Shown one piece after another: positions 6,696 through 14,790 of a stretch of 43,168 nucleotides of DNA. Source of the stretch: UBA8337 sp963932545 (GTDB taxonomy: Bacteria; Pseudomonadota; Alphaproteobacteria; RS24); NCBI GenBank assembly GCA_963932545.1, contig CAWVRH010000017.1, forward strand, positions 1 through 43,168. The letters run 5' to 3'. Each line of letters opens with the position of its first letter. Within the stretch, counting starts at the first letter, position 1. The notes beneath the pieces were generated by a model. It did no database searches. It saw only the letters and a list, made by a program, of their open reading frames with translations, and was not told the origin of the DNA. The position numbers were made by a program, and so were the translations under genes.

Positions 6696-8114
6696 TTAGT
6701 TTCCTGTTTTGAGATGAAAGCTCATCGGGCGCGTTAGCTGCTCATAGCCAATTTGCGATAGGCTGGCGCCGCGTCCCGTGTCGCCAATGCCTGTCCATGC
6801 CAGACCGGGGTCTAGGTAGTCGCATCGGTTCATGAAAAACGTGCCGGTCCGCACCTGAGCGCCAATGGCCTTGGCGGCATTTGCGTCCTTCGTCCAGACG
6901 CTGGCCGTCAATCCGTAAACGCTATCGTTCATTCTCGCGATGGCTTCAGCGTCATCCGCCACAGCCATAATGCCCACCACGGGGCCAAAACTTTCTTCGC
7001 GCATAATCTCCATATCATGGGTGACATGGGTCAGAATTTGCGGTGCCAAATAGGGAGTGCCATTTTGGATAGCCGCAAAATGGCTTTCCTCGAGGCACGC
7101 TTTCGCCCCTTGGGATAGCGCGTCGCTGATTTGCTGGCGCACCATGTCGGCCGCTTGTGTGCGCACCATGGGCCCCAGCGTCGTGGCTTCGTCTAGCGGC
7201 GTGCCCAGCACATAATCTTTTGTCAGGGCGCACATGCGCTCGACCAAGGCATCATGCCTGCTGGCCTCGACATAAATCCGCTCGATGCCACAGCACGATT
7301 GGCCGCTATTGAAAAAACTGCCATCAACCAAAGCCTCGGCGGTGGCGTCTAGGTCGGCGTCGGCGCGCACATAGGCGGGGTCTTTGCCGCCCAGCTCCAG
7401 CCCAAGACCAATAAATCTGTCTTTGGCTGCCGCGACGATGGCATGGCCACCCGATACGGAGCCGGTAAAATTAACATGGGCAATGCGCGCATCCCCGACG
7501 GTTTTGGCGGTCGCGCCATGGTCGAGATGCAGGCAAGTTATCAACCCGTCTTGCAAGGCTTGCGGCAAGCCCATATCGAGCGCCGCCGTGTGAAAGGCGG
7601 CCACAAGGCGCTCGCCGCTCAGTAGCGTTTGGCCTGAATGTTTCAACACCACGCAATTGCCCGCCATCAGCGCGGGCACGATGGAGTTCACGGCGATGAG
7701 ATAAGGGTAATTCCAAGCCGCGACCACTAACACCACCCCCAGCGGGCGGCGTTCGATATAGCGTTCGAAACCGTCTTGCGGATCTGGGTGGATATTTTGC
7801 AAGGCGCTTTCGGCAATCGATACCATATGGCGACCGCGTTCCAAAAACCCGTTCACCTCGCCATCGCCATAGCGCACGGGACGACCCATTTGCCAAGCCA
7901 GCTCCAAGGCAATCTCGCGGCGTTGTTGGTCGATGATATCCAGCGCGCGCAAAACAAAATCAGTACGGGTTTCAAGCGGCATATCTTGCCAAAGTGCCTG
8001 TGCTGTGGTGGCTTGGGTAAGGCAGCTATCCACTTCGCTCATAGTGCTGAGCGCGCGTGTGGCATAAATAGAGCCATCAATAGGGCTGGTAATCTCAACC
8101 GTGTTTTGGGTCAT
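6696..8114 (-). CDS. NAD(P)+-dependent aldehyde dehydrogenase
   Basis: A 472-residue ALDH-superfamily enzyme oxidising an aldehyde to a carboxylate. The key residues are visible: Asn in AAWNYPY (oxyanion), Lys in VVLKHSGQ (cofactor), FTGSVSGG (nucleotide), the general base Glu in GLELGGKD and the catalytic Cys in NSGQSCCGIER. The substrate is not decided by these motifs. It overlaps the upstream SDR by four bases (ATGA) and is followed after one base by panC. An SDR plus ALDH pair can oxidise an alcohol via aldehyde to acid; a link to beta-alanine or pantoate precursors is suggested only by the panC junction. Confidence 0.9.
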   Translation of the reverse strand: MTQNTVEITSPIDGSIYATRALSTMSEVDSCLTQATTAQALWQDMPLETRTDFVLRALDIIDQQRREIALELAWQMGRPVRYGDGEVNGFLERGRHMVSIAESALQNIHPDPQDGFERYIERRPLGVVLVVAAWNYPYLIAVNSIVPALMAGNCVVLKHSGQTLLSGERLVAAFHTAALDMGLPQALQDGLITCLHLDHGATAKTVGDARIAHVNFTGSVSGGHAIVAAAKDRFIGLGLELGGKDPAYVRADADLDATAEALVDGSFFNSGQSCCGIERIYVEASRHDALVERMCALTKDYVLGTPLDEATTLGPMVRTQAADMVRQQISDALSQGAKACLEESHFAAIQNGTPYLAPQILTHVTHDMEIMREESFGPVVGIMAVADDAEAIARMNDSVYGLTASVWTKDANAAKAIGAQVRTGTFFMNRCDYLDPGLAWTGIGDTGRGASLSQIGYEQLTRPMSFHLKTGN

Positions 8115-8902
8115 GGTGTGTCGCTACCCTTGGCGTCATCGACTAAATAAGCGGCTGAAATCCCGCCATCGACCCGCATAATGCTGCCAGTTTGCCAGCC
8201 CGCGCCGTCGGATAATAAAAAGCACACGCTGGCGGCAATTTCCTCGGGGCGTCCCAAACGTCCCATTGGAATATGCTGGCGACGCGTCGCCCATTTTTCG
8301 GGCGTATTAAAATAACGCGCTGTGCGATCGGTCAATACGGGGCCGGGCGCCACGCAATTGGCGCGAACATTATCGCGCGCATGGGCGATGGCAATCTCGC
8401 GGGTCATCGCTTCGAGCGCGCCCTTGCTGGTGGTATAGGCAATCTGTGCTTTGGCCGAAGCGCTATGCGCGACAACCGAGCTGAGCGTCACCAATGACCC
8501 ACTTTGCTGCTGGATGAGATGGGGCAGGGCATTTTTATAAATCAAAAAGGCCCCCGTTAAGTTGACGTCGAGTGTGGACTGCCAGCTCTCTAGCGGTGTC
8601 TCCACTGGGCCGGTGTCGTCATCGGCCAACATGGCGGCATTATTTACCACGCCATCTAGCCCGCCCATCGCGCCAATGGCGCTGGCGACCATAGAGGCCA
8701 CGGCTTCGCTATCGCGCAAATCTGCGTGCGCGCAATGTATATTTTTTGCCTCCGGTAAGGCATCTTTGGCAGCTTGGGCCAATTCGGCCGTGCGCTCGCA
8801 AAGCGCGAGGCTTGCCCCTTGCGCGTGCGCCAGAGCGGCAATAGCACGGCCTAGACCGCCATTGGCTCCGGTTATCAATATCTTTTTGCCAGTTAACGGC
8901 AT
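8111..8902 (-). CDS. Short-chain dehydrogenase/reductase
   Basis: A 263-residue classical SDR. It shows the Rossmann glycine motif TGANGGLG (about residues 11-18), the structural NNAAML motif (about 87-92), a catalytic Ser in TLSSVV, Tyr/Lys in the YTTSK motif (about 156-160), and the usual closing MRVDGG. It would oxidise or reduce an alcohol/carbonyl with NAD(P)(H) in the cytosol. The ATG at 8902 is preceded by AGAGG at suitable distance. It is the first gene of the SDR-ALDH-panC unit and diverges from mipZ. The substrate is unknown. Confidence 0.9.
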   Translation of the reverse strand: MPLTGKKILITGANGGLGRAIAALAHAQGASLALCERTAELAQAAKDALPEAKNIHCAHADLRDSEAVASMVASAIGAMGGLDGVVNNAAMLADDDTGPVETPLESWQSTLDVNLTGAFLIYKNALPHLIQQQSGSLVTLSSVVAHSASAKAQIAYTTSKGALEAMTREIAIAHARDNVRANCVAPGPVLTDRTARYFNTPEKWATRRQHIPMGRLGRPEEIAASVCFLLSDGAGWQTGSIMRVDGGISAAYLVDDAKGSDTP

Positions 8903-9019
8903 ATTTGCAGCCTCTCAGCTAAATTTAGGAGCAAGTGAAGGATAAGCTTTTGATGGAACTTGCAGCTAGTTTCCGGAATCGGGTTTATACTCAATTTAGT
9001 CTAAAATGAAGGAAAAACT

Positions 9020-9886
9020 TTGTCAGATACGATGTCTTCAAGCTCAACAATAGCTGCCTCGGCGCCAAATGTCGCGCCGCATGTGATTGTTCTTGGCAAT
9101 GAAAAGGGTGGGGCGGGTAAAACCACTGTCGCGATGCACGTCGTGGCGGCTTTGCTGGAGGCCGGCAAATCTGTCGGCACGCTAGACCTTGACGTGCGGC
9201 AAAAGTCTTTCAGCCGCTATATAGCCAATCGACAAATGTGGGTGGGGCGGCGCGATATGCAAATGCCCGAACACATAACTATGCAAGCGGGCAGTCATAA
9301 TAGTCTCGATATTCGCCAGCAAGAAGAAAGCGAAAGCTTCGTTCGGGCGCTGGGTCATTTACGTGCCCACCATGATTTTGTGGTCATCGATTGCCCTGGT
9401 TCCGACAGCTATCTATCCCGCCTTGGTCATGCCTCGGCGGATACGCTAATTACGCCAATGAACGAGAGTTTTGTGGATGTGGATCTGTTGGCGACCCTCG
9501 ACCCCAATACCTTAGAGGTGGCGGGGCCGAGTATTTATGCAGAGATGGTTTGGCAATGTCGGCAGGCGCGTGTTCAAGCCAATGGCGCCACGATTGATTG
9601 GGTTGTCTTGCGCAACCGCACGAGCCACATACATGCAAAAAACCGGAAGCGCGTCGAGACCACTCTCGATGCGCTGGCCAGCCGACTGGCGTTTCGCCAA
9701 ATCGAGGGACTGTCGGAACGAGTGGTGTTTCGAGAAATGTTTCCGGCCGGTCTCACCTTGCTAGACCTTACCTCTGAAGAGGCCAATGCCAGCCTAACCA
9801 TGAGCCATGTGGCGGCGCGCGCGGAAGTGAAGTCGCTGCTCAACGCTCTCAATCTCCCTGGGCTATCTGGCGCAGGAGCCGACTAA
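9020..9886 (+). CDS. mipZ: MipZ, ParA-like division-site positioning ATPase
   Basis: A 288-residue ParA/MinD-superfamily ATPase. In Caulobacter, MipZ forms a bipolar gradient with ParB and blocks FtsZ assembly away from midcell. The deviant Walker A NEKGGAGKTTVAM lies at residues 27-39. The MipZ family blocks TLDLDVRQKSFSRYIANR (about 55-72), FVVIDCPGSDSYLSR (Walker B region) and WVVLRNR...AKNRKRV distinguish it from ParA. TTG at 9020 is preferred: GAAGGA (9008-9013) sits seven bases before it and 18 before the ATG at 9032. It overlaps the downstream J-domain gene by one base (TAATG). Confidence 0.93.
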   Translation: MSDTMSSSSTIAASAPNVAPHVIVLGNEKGGAGKTTVAMHVVAALLEAGKSVGTLDLDVRQKSFSRYIANRQMWVGRRDMQMPEHITMQAGSHNSLDIRQQEESESFVRALGHLRAHHDFVVIDCPGSDSYLSRLGHASADTLITPMNESFVDVDLLATLDPNTLEVAGPSIYAEMVWQCRQARVQANGATIDWVVLRNRTSHIHAKNRKRVETTLDALASRLAFRQIEGLSERVVFREMFPAGLTLLDLTSEEANASLTMSHVAARAEVKSLLNALNLPGLSGAGAD

Positions 9887-10335
9887 TGGGCTATCTCCTC
9901 CTCGGTGCTTTGGTTGTGGTGGTGCTTTTACTGGTGTCACGCGGTATCGCGCGAATGTCTCGGCGAGCGATGAAACTGTTTTTCTGGGCATTATTGTTTT
10001 TTCTGGCAGCCACGGCGCTGGTGCTCTTTGTGCTGGCGGGGCGTTTTGCGCTGGCGGCACCGGCAGGCGCTATCGCCCTGTGGGGGATGCGCGCCTATTT
10101 GTTAGCGCGCCAAATCCGCGCCAAGGCTGGCGCAAACCAAACCCCTGTTGCCTCGGGTAATGCGATGGATCGCGCGCAAGCGCTGGAAATTTTGGGGCTA
10201 GATGCGCAGGCCTCTCCCGCCGATATCGAAGCGGCTTATAAAACCTTGATTGTCAAAAATCATCCAGACCAAGGCGGCACAGATTGGCTGGCGGCACGTT
10301 TAAATGAAGCGCGCAGTGTTTTGCTCGATACCTAA
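9886..10335 (+). CDS. Membrane-anchored J-domain (DnaJ-like) protein
   Basis: A 149-residue protein with two or three N-terminal membrane helices (about residues 3-20, 29-52 and 54-74) and a C-terminal J domain (about 94-149) containing the HPD motif at 126-128, required to stimulate DnaK ATPase. The layout, anchor first and J domain last, resembles Pam18/TIM14-type proteins rather than full DnaJ, since there is no G/F region or zinc domain. It probably recruits DnaK to the inner membrane. The start overlaps the mipZ stop by one base, so the pair is translationally coupled. A role with MipZ in division is inference. Confidence 0.85.
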   Translation: MGYLLLGALVVVVLLLVSRGIARMSRRAMKLFFWALLFFLAATALVLFVLAGRFALAAPAGAIALWGMRAYLLARQIRAKAGANQTPVASGNAMDRAQALEILGLDAQASPADIEAAYKTLIVKNHPDQGGTDWLAARLNEARSVLLDT

Positions 10336-10343
10336 CTCGACAT

Positions 10344-11507
10344 CTAAGGCGCAATCGGCAAGCAGCTTGGGGTCACTTCCATCAAGCTGCGGCACAAATG
10401 AAAGGCTTGGGGCTCTGATAAATTAGCGAAACGCGCGCGATACATCGGCTTCCCGTTTCTTACAATTTGCTCGGCTCGACCTTCTGAGTTTTCTAGCTGC
10501 GGGCCCAAGACACGGCGAATGCGTTGCAATTGGCTATAGGCATGCACAGATGCTGAAAAAGCCCCCACCTGAATTTTCCAATCTCGCGGCAAATCTGCCA
10601 GCACGAGCCCTTTTGTGGGTTTGGCTAAATCTTGCGCCGAGGTGCCCAGCCATTGGGCAGCTTGGTGAAGTTTATCTGTATTGGTTTTTGTTCTGGCTAC
10701 ATAGGGTTGCGCGCGCGGCAGGCTTCGGTCTGCCAGCGATATGGCATGCCGGTCGCGCGCCTCTGCTGAGGTGCCGCCCATGATAATTATGATAATTCGC
10801 TTATTATCACGCTGTACGGCGGTGGCAATATTATAGCCAGAGGCGCGGATATAGCCGGTCTTCATGCCGATGGCGCCGGAAAGGCGTCGCAATACCCGGT
10901 TATGGCTTCGGTATTGTTTGTCTTCAAAGCGGAAGCTTGAGGTTTGCCAAAGGCGCTCGAACTGCGGGAAACGCGTCAGCAAAGCTTGCGCCAATTTAGC
11001 CATGTCGCGGGCGCTGCTTTGTTGGCGCCAGTGGTAAAGGCCAGATGCATTGGTGAAATTAGTATCATAGAGGCCAAGCTCGCGAGCTTTCCTTGTCATA
11101 CGACGAGCAAATTTGGCTTCTGAGCCTGAGATATGCTCCGCGATGGCGGTGGCGACATCATTGGCAGATTTCACCAAAAGCGCCTTCATAACGATTTCCG
11201 CGGGGAGGGTCGTTCCAGCCTTTAGCCCCAATCGACTGGCCGGTTGGCGCGCGGCTTGGCGCGAGACATATATTGGCGTTTTGGGGGTTAAGCGTTCGGC
11301 CTCTATCTCTTCGAACATAATATACAAGCTCATTAGCTTGGTGAGACTGGCAGGATATCGGCTTTGCGAGGCGCGATATTGCTGCAATGTGCGCCCGCTT
11401 GTCGCGTCTATAACTATGGAGGAGAACGGGGCGGCGATAGCCGTAGAGGAAAAAGCCCATGCAAAACATAGGGTTATAATACACACTCTTAAAAACTTAC
11501 GACGCAC
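10344..11507 (-). CDS. D-alanyl-D-alanine carboxypeptidase (PBP5/6-like) with SPOR domain
   Basis: A 387-residue periplasmic peptidoglycan enzyme. The start is GTG 11507: GAGGAG (11515-11520) lies seven bases upstream and the reading yields a proper signal peptide (residues 1-26, ending AIAA). Penicillin-binding motifs are SLTK (54-57), SAN (in KSANDVA) and KTG (in GMKTGYI), which define the S11 peptidase family; it trims the terminal D-Ala of stem peptides. The C-terminal about 75 residues (DWKIQVGAFSA onward) form a SPOR domain, which binds denuded glycan at the septum. That places the enzyme at the division site, fitting the neighbouring mipZ. It diverges from clpS. Confidence 0.92.
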   Translation of the reverse strand: MRRKFLRVCIITLCFAWAFSSTAIAAPFSSIVIDATSGRTLQQYRASQSRYPASLTKLMSLYIMFEEIEAERLTPKTPIYVSRQAARQPASRLGLKAGTTLPAEIVMKALLVKSANDVATAIAEHISGSEAKFARRMTRKARELGLYDTNFTNASGLYHWRQQSSARDMAKLAQALLTRFPQFERLWQTSSFRFEDKQYRSHNRVLRRLSGAIGMKTGYIRASGYNIATAVQRDNKRIIIIIMGGTSAEARDRHAISLADRSLPRAQPYVARTKTNTDKLHQAAQWLGTSAQDLAKPTKGLVLADLPRDWKIQVGAFSASVHAYSQLQRIRRVLGPQLENSEGRAEQIVRNGKPMYRARFANLSEPQAFHLCRSLMEVTPSCLPIAP

Positions 11508-11634
11508 GGAATCACTCCTCAAGACAACATAATAGCAAGTTGCCCTTGTGTTGGGAATGAAGCACCCTATCTCATATACAGAGACGCATGGGTTTTGCTT
11601 GATGAAAAGACCGATGCAGAGGTAAAATTGGCAC

Positions 11635-12033
11635 ATGATGCAAAGAGACAAGATTTTAGAAAAAAACCAGATCGATTTATCGAGCCCAAAGCCGCGTGTA
11701 ACGATGTCCAAAGGCGATGAAGGCCAAGATGGCCGCGATGGGGAAAGTGGCACAGCTACGCTGACGCGTACAAAAACCCAAAAACCGGCGATGTATAAAG
11801 TGCTTCTGTTGAACGATGATTATACGCCGATGGAGTTTGTGATTTATGTCCTACAGCGGTTTTTTTCAAAGAGTGCCGAAGATGCAACCAAAGTGATGCT
11901 GCATGTGCACCAAAGTGGGGTTGGGATTTGCGGCGTGTTTACCTACGAAGTTGCGGAGACGAAAGTAACCCAAGTTATGGATATGGCACGGCAGCATGAC
12001 CATCCGCTGCAATGCACAATGGAAAAAGATTAG
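11635..12033 (+). CDS. clpS: ATP-dependent Clp protease adaptor ClpS
   Basis: A 132-residue adaptor that hands N-degron substrates to ClpAP. The conserved core starts near residue 52 (MYKVLLLNDDYTPMEFV, with NDD and the MEFV helix that bind the N-terminal residue), followed by the Clp-binding helix KVMLHVHQSGVGICGVFTYEVAE. The N-terminal about 45 residues are a charged, Gly-rich linker, longer than usual. ATG 11704 (MSKGDEG) is an alternative start, but only the ATG pair at 11635/11638 has a purine-rich site (AGAGG) upstream. clpA follows 17 bases after the stop. Confidence 0.93.
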   Translation: MMQRDKILEKNQIDLSSPKPRVTMSKGDEGQDGRDGESGTATLTRTKTQKPAMYKVLLLNDDYTPMEFVIYVLQRFFSKSAEDATKVMLHVHQSGVGICGVFTYEVAETKVTQVMDMARQHDHPLQCTMEKD

Positions 12034-12050
12034 ACTTACAGGAGCGCGGC

Positions 12051-14354
12051 GTGCCGGCATTTTCAAAAGACTTAGAGCAAGGATTACATCGTGCGTTGGT
12101 GATCGCCAATGATCACTCGCATGAATACGCGACGCTTGAGCATTTGCTGCTGGCGCTCACCGAAGACCCCGATGGTCTAGCGGTGATGGAAGCCTGTGGC
12201 GTGAAAGTAGACTTGCTGCGCGAGAACCTAATTCAGTATATCGACACAGAGTTGACGGGGCTGATTGTAGAAGATGACGAAGACTGCAAGCCTACAGCGG
12301 GCTTTCAGCGGGTTATTCAACGCGCGGTTATTCATGTGCAAAGCTCTGGCCGCGATGAAGTGACGGGAGCCAATGTTTTGGTCGCCATGTTCGCCGAACG
12401 CGAAAGCCATGCCGCTTACTTCTTGCAAGAACAAGAAATGACCCGCTATGACGCGGTGAATTTCATCTCGCATGGCGTCGCCAAAATCCCGGGCAAAGGC
12501 GAAAGCCGCCCCGTGGAAGGCATGGACGCCCTAGATGAGGAAGCTACAGGCGTTGCCGATGGCGAAGCGCTGGCGGCCTATTGCATCAATTTGAACGAAA
12601 AAGCGCGCGATGGAAAAGTCGACCCGCTCATCGGGCGCAGCAAAGAAGTCTCGCGCACCATTCAAATTCTATGCCGTCGCAGCAAAAACAATCCGCTGCT
12701 GGTGGGCGACCCGGGCGTGGGTAAAACCGCCATCGCCGAAGGTCTGGCGCGTAAAATCATCGAAGGCGATGTGCCGGATGTTTTGCAAGACAATGTGATT
12801 TACTCGCTCGACATGGGTGTTTTATTGGCTGGTACGCGCTATCGCGGAGACTTCGAGGAACGCTTGAAGCAAATCATGGCAGAACTTGAAGACAAACCAG
12901 AAGCGGTTCTTTTTATTGATGAAATTCATACCATCATCGGCGCTGGCGCAACCTCTGGCGGCGCGATGGATGCGTCTAATTTGCTCAAACCTGCTTTGCA
13001 AGGCGGCAGTCTGCGCTGCATGGGTTCGACGACCTATAAAGAGTTTCGTCAGCATTTTGAAAAAGACCGTGCCTTGGCGCGTCGCTTCCAAAAGATTGAT
13101 GTCATTGAGCCAAGTGTGCCCGACACGATTAAAATTTTGCAAGGTCTGAAACCTTACTACGAAGATTTCCATGACGTGCGCTACACCAATGATGCCATCA
13201 AGGCGGCGGTCGAGCTTTCGTCGCGCTACATGGCAGACCGTAAATTGCCCGATAAAGCCATCGATGTCATTGACGAAGTCGGGGCGGCGCAAATGTTGCT
13301 GGCGACCTCCAAACGCAAGAAAACCATCAGCGTGAAAGACATTGAGGCGACCATCGCCACCATGGCACGGATACCGCCGAAAACCGTTTCGAAAGACGAC
13401 ACCGAGAAACTCAAAGGTCTCGACGTGACGCTGAAACGGGTGGTGTTTGGCCAAGACGAAGCGATTGGCGCTTTGGCTGCCTCCATCAAATTATCGCGCG
13501 CTGGTTTGCGCGAGCCTGAAAAACCCATTGGCAGCTATTTGTTCTCAGGCCCCACAGGCGTCGGTAAAACCGAAGTGGCCCGACAATTGGCCTCGGCCCT
13601 TGGCGTCGAATTGCTACGTTTTGATATGTCGGAATATATGGAACGCCATACCGTGTCGCGCCTGCTTGGTGCGCCTCCCGGATATGTTGGCTACGACCAA
13701 GGTGGTTTGCTGACCGATGGCGTCGACCAAAACCCACATTGCGTATTGCTGCTCGATGAAATTGAGAAAGCGCATCCCGACCTGTTTAACGTGCTGTTAC
13801 AAGTGATGGATCACGGCAGCCTAACCGATGCCAATGGTCGCAAAGTCGATTTCCGCAACGTGGTGTTGATTATGACCACCAATGCAGGCGCCTCAGATAT
13901 GGCGAAAGAGCCGATAGGCTTTGGCCGCGTGAAGCGGGAAGGCGAAGACAGCGAAGCCATCAATCGCATGTTCACGCCAGAGTTCCGCAATCGCTTGGAT
14001 GCGGTTGTGCCGTTCAATAATCTACCATCGGAAGTGGTGGTGCGTGTCGTCGAGAAATTTATTCTCGAGCTGGAAATGCAATTATCCGACCGCAATGTGA
14101 TTATCGATGTCACGCGCAAAGCGATGACTTGGTTGGTCGATGAAGGCTATGATCTTCAAATGGGCGCGCGACCTATGGCGCGTATCATTCAGGAAAACAT
14201 CAAGAAGCCTTTGGCCGATGAGCTGCTGTTTGGCAAACTCAAAAGCGGTGGCTTGGTGACTGTGGACCTAGGTAAAAACGGCAAGCTATCGTTTACCTAT
14301 GCCGACGATAAGCCAAGCAAGAAAAGCAAAAAGCCTAGCGAGAAAGTCAATTAA
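12051..14354 (+). CDS. clpA: ATP-dependent Clp protease ATP-binding subunit ClpA
   Basis: A 767-residue Hsp100 unfoldase feeding ClpP. The order is a Clp N repeat domain (about residues 1-145, binding ClpS), the first AAA+ module with Walker A GDPGVGKT (219-226) and FIDEIH, and the second with GPTGVGKT (500-507) and LLLDEIEKAH. The ClpP-docking loop appears as PIGF in the second module, and no ClpB-type middle coiled coil is present, so this is ClpA rather than ClpB. GTG 12051 is chosen because AGGAG sits just before it; the longer frame to 12012 overlaps clpS. Its stop and the facing HIT stop lie within a 12-bp palindrome. Confidence 0.95.
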   Translation: MPAFSKDLEQGLHRALVIANDHSHEYATLEHLLLALTEDPDGLAVMEACGVKVDLLRENLIQYIDTELTGLIVEDDEDCKPTAGFQRVIQRAVIHVQSSGRDEVTGANVLVAMFAERESHAAYFLQEQEMTRYDAVNFISHGVAKIPGKGESRPVEGMDALDEEATGVADGEALAAYCINLNEKARDGKVDPLIGRSKEVSRTIQILCRRSKNNPLLVGDPGVGKTAIAEGLARKIIEGDVPDVLQDNVIYSLDMGVLLAGTRYRGDFEERLKQIMAELEDKPEAVLFIDEIHTIIGAGATSGGAMDASNLLKPALQGGSLRCMGSTTYKEFRQHFEKDRALARRFQKIDVIEPSVPDTIKILQGLKPYYEDFHDVRYTNDAIKAAVELSSRYMADRKLPDKAIDVIDEVGAAQMLLATSKRKKTISVKDIEATIATMARIPPKTVSKDDTEKLKGLDVTLKRVVFGQDEAIGALAASIKLSRAGLREPEKPIGSYLFSGPTGVGKTEVARQLASALGVELLRFDMSEYMERHTVSRLLGAPPGYVGYDQGGLLTDGVDQNPHCVLLLDEIEKAHPDLFNVLLQVMDHGSLTDANGRKVDFRNVVLIMTTNAGASDMAKEPIGFGRVKREGEDSEAINRMFTPEFRNRLDAVVPFNNLPSEVVVRVVEKFILELEMQLSDRNVIIDVTRKAMTWLVDEGYDLQMGARPMARIIQENIKKPLADELLFGKLKSGGLVTVDLGKNGKLSFTYADDKPSKKSKKPSEKVN

Positions 14355-14358
14355 GCGC

Positions 14359-14790
14359 TTAAAGCTCGGCGCGAATTTTCTCTGCTAAGGCGGCCAAGAC
14401 ATCCATATCTTCGGGGTCACGGGCGTGGAACTTTAAATCCAGCCCTTCGTGGCGCGGCAGAATATGCATGTGATAATGCGGCACAGTCTGGCCCGCATGC
14501 GACGAGTTTAATTGCGCCATCATAAAGCCCGGCGCCTCGACCGCCCTGATAATGGCGGGGGCAAGAATTTTTGCTGTGGCCATAACGCTGGCGGCGGCTT
14601 CTGCGGTTAAATCGAGAAACGTGACAGCAGGCTGTTTGGGAATAATCAAAGTATGTCCGGCCACTTGCGGCATGATATCCATAAAAGCCAGCGTCGCATC
14701 ATCTTCATACAGCTTGTGGCTTGGCAGCTCGCCGCGCAGGATTTTGGCAAAAATATTCTGCTCGTCATAAGCATCGTTAAGATTAATCAT
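14359..14790 (-). CDS. HIT-family (histidine triad) protein
   Basis: A 143-residue cytosolic nucleotide hydrolase or phosphoramidase related to HinT. The family block DIMPQVAGHTLIIPK (about residues 38-52) and the histidine triad HYHMHILPR (about 104-112) are intact; the middle His is the nucleophile in family members. The likely substrates are AMP-linked phosphoramidates. The start overlaps the end of the FemAB-like gene by eight bases, so it is the last gene of the RidA-FemAB-HIT unit. It converges with clpA. Confidence 0.92.
   Translation of the reverse strand: MINLNDAYDEQNIFAKILRGELPSHKLYEDDATLAFMDIMPQVAGHTLIIPKQPAVTFLDLTAEAAASVMATAKILAPAIIRAVEAPGFMMAQLNSSHAGQTVPHYHMHILPRHEGLDLKFHARDPEDMDVLAALAEKIRAEL

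Noticed and set aside
8919..9007. Palindromes CTAAATTTAG and TTTAGTCTAAA ahead of mipZ as an operator pair
   Set aside because: Both are short and AT-rich, do not match a binding site I can name (not TTAA-N7-TTAA of CtrA), and occur at about chance level in such DNA.
12822..13454. 210-codon minus-strand frame inside clpA
   Set aside because: Antisense shadow of the conserved AAA+ module; no family resemblance and no promoter or ribosome-binding site.
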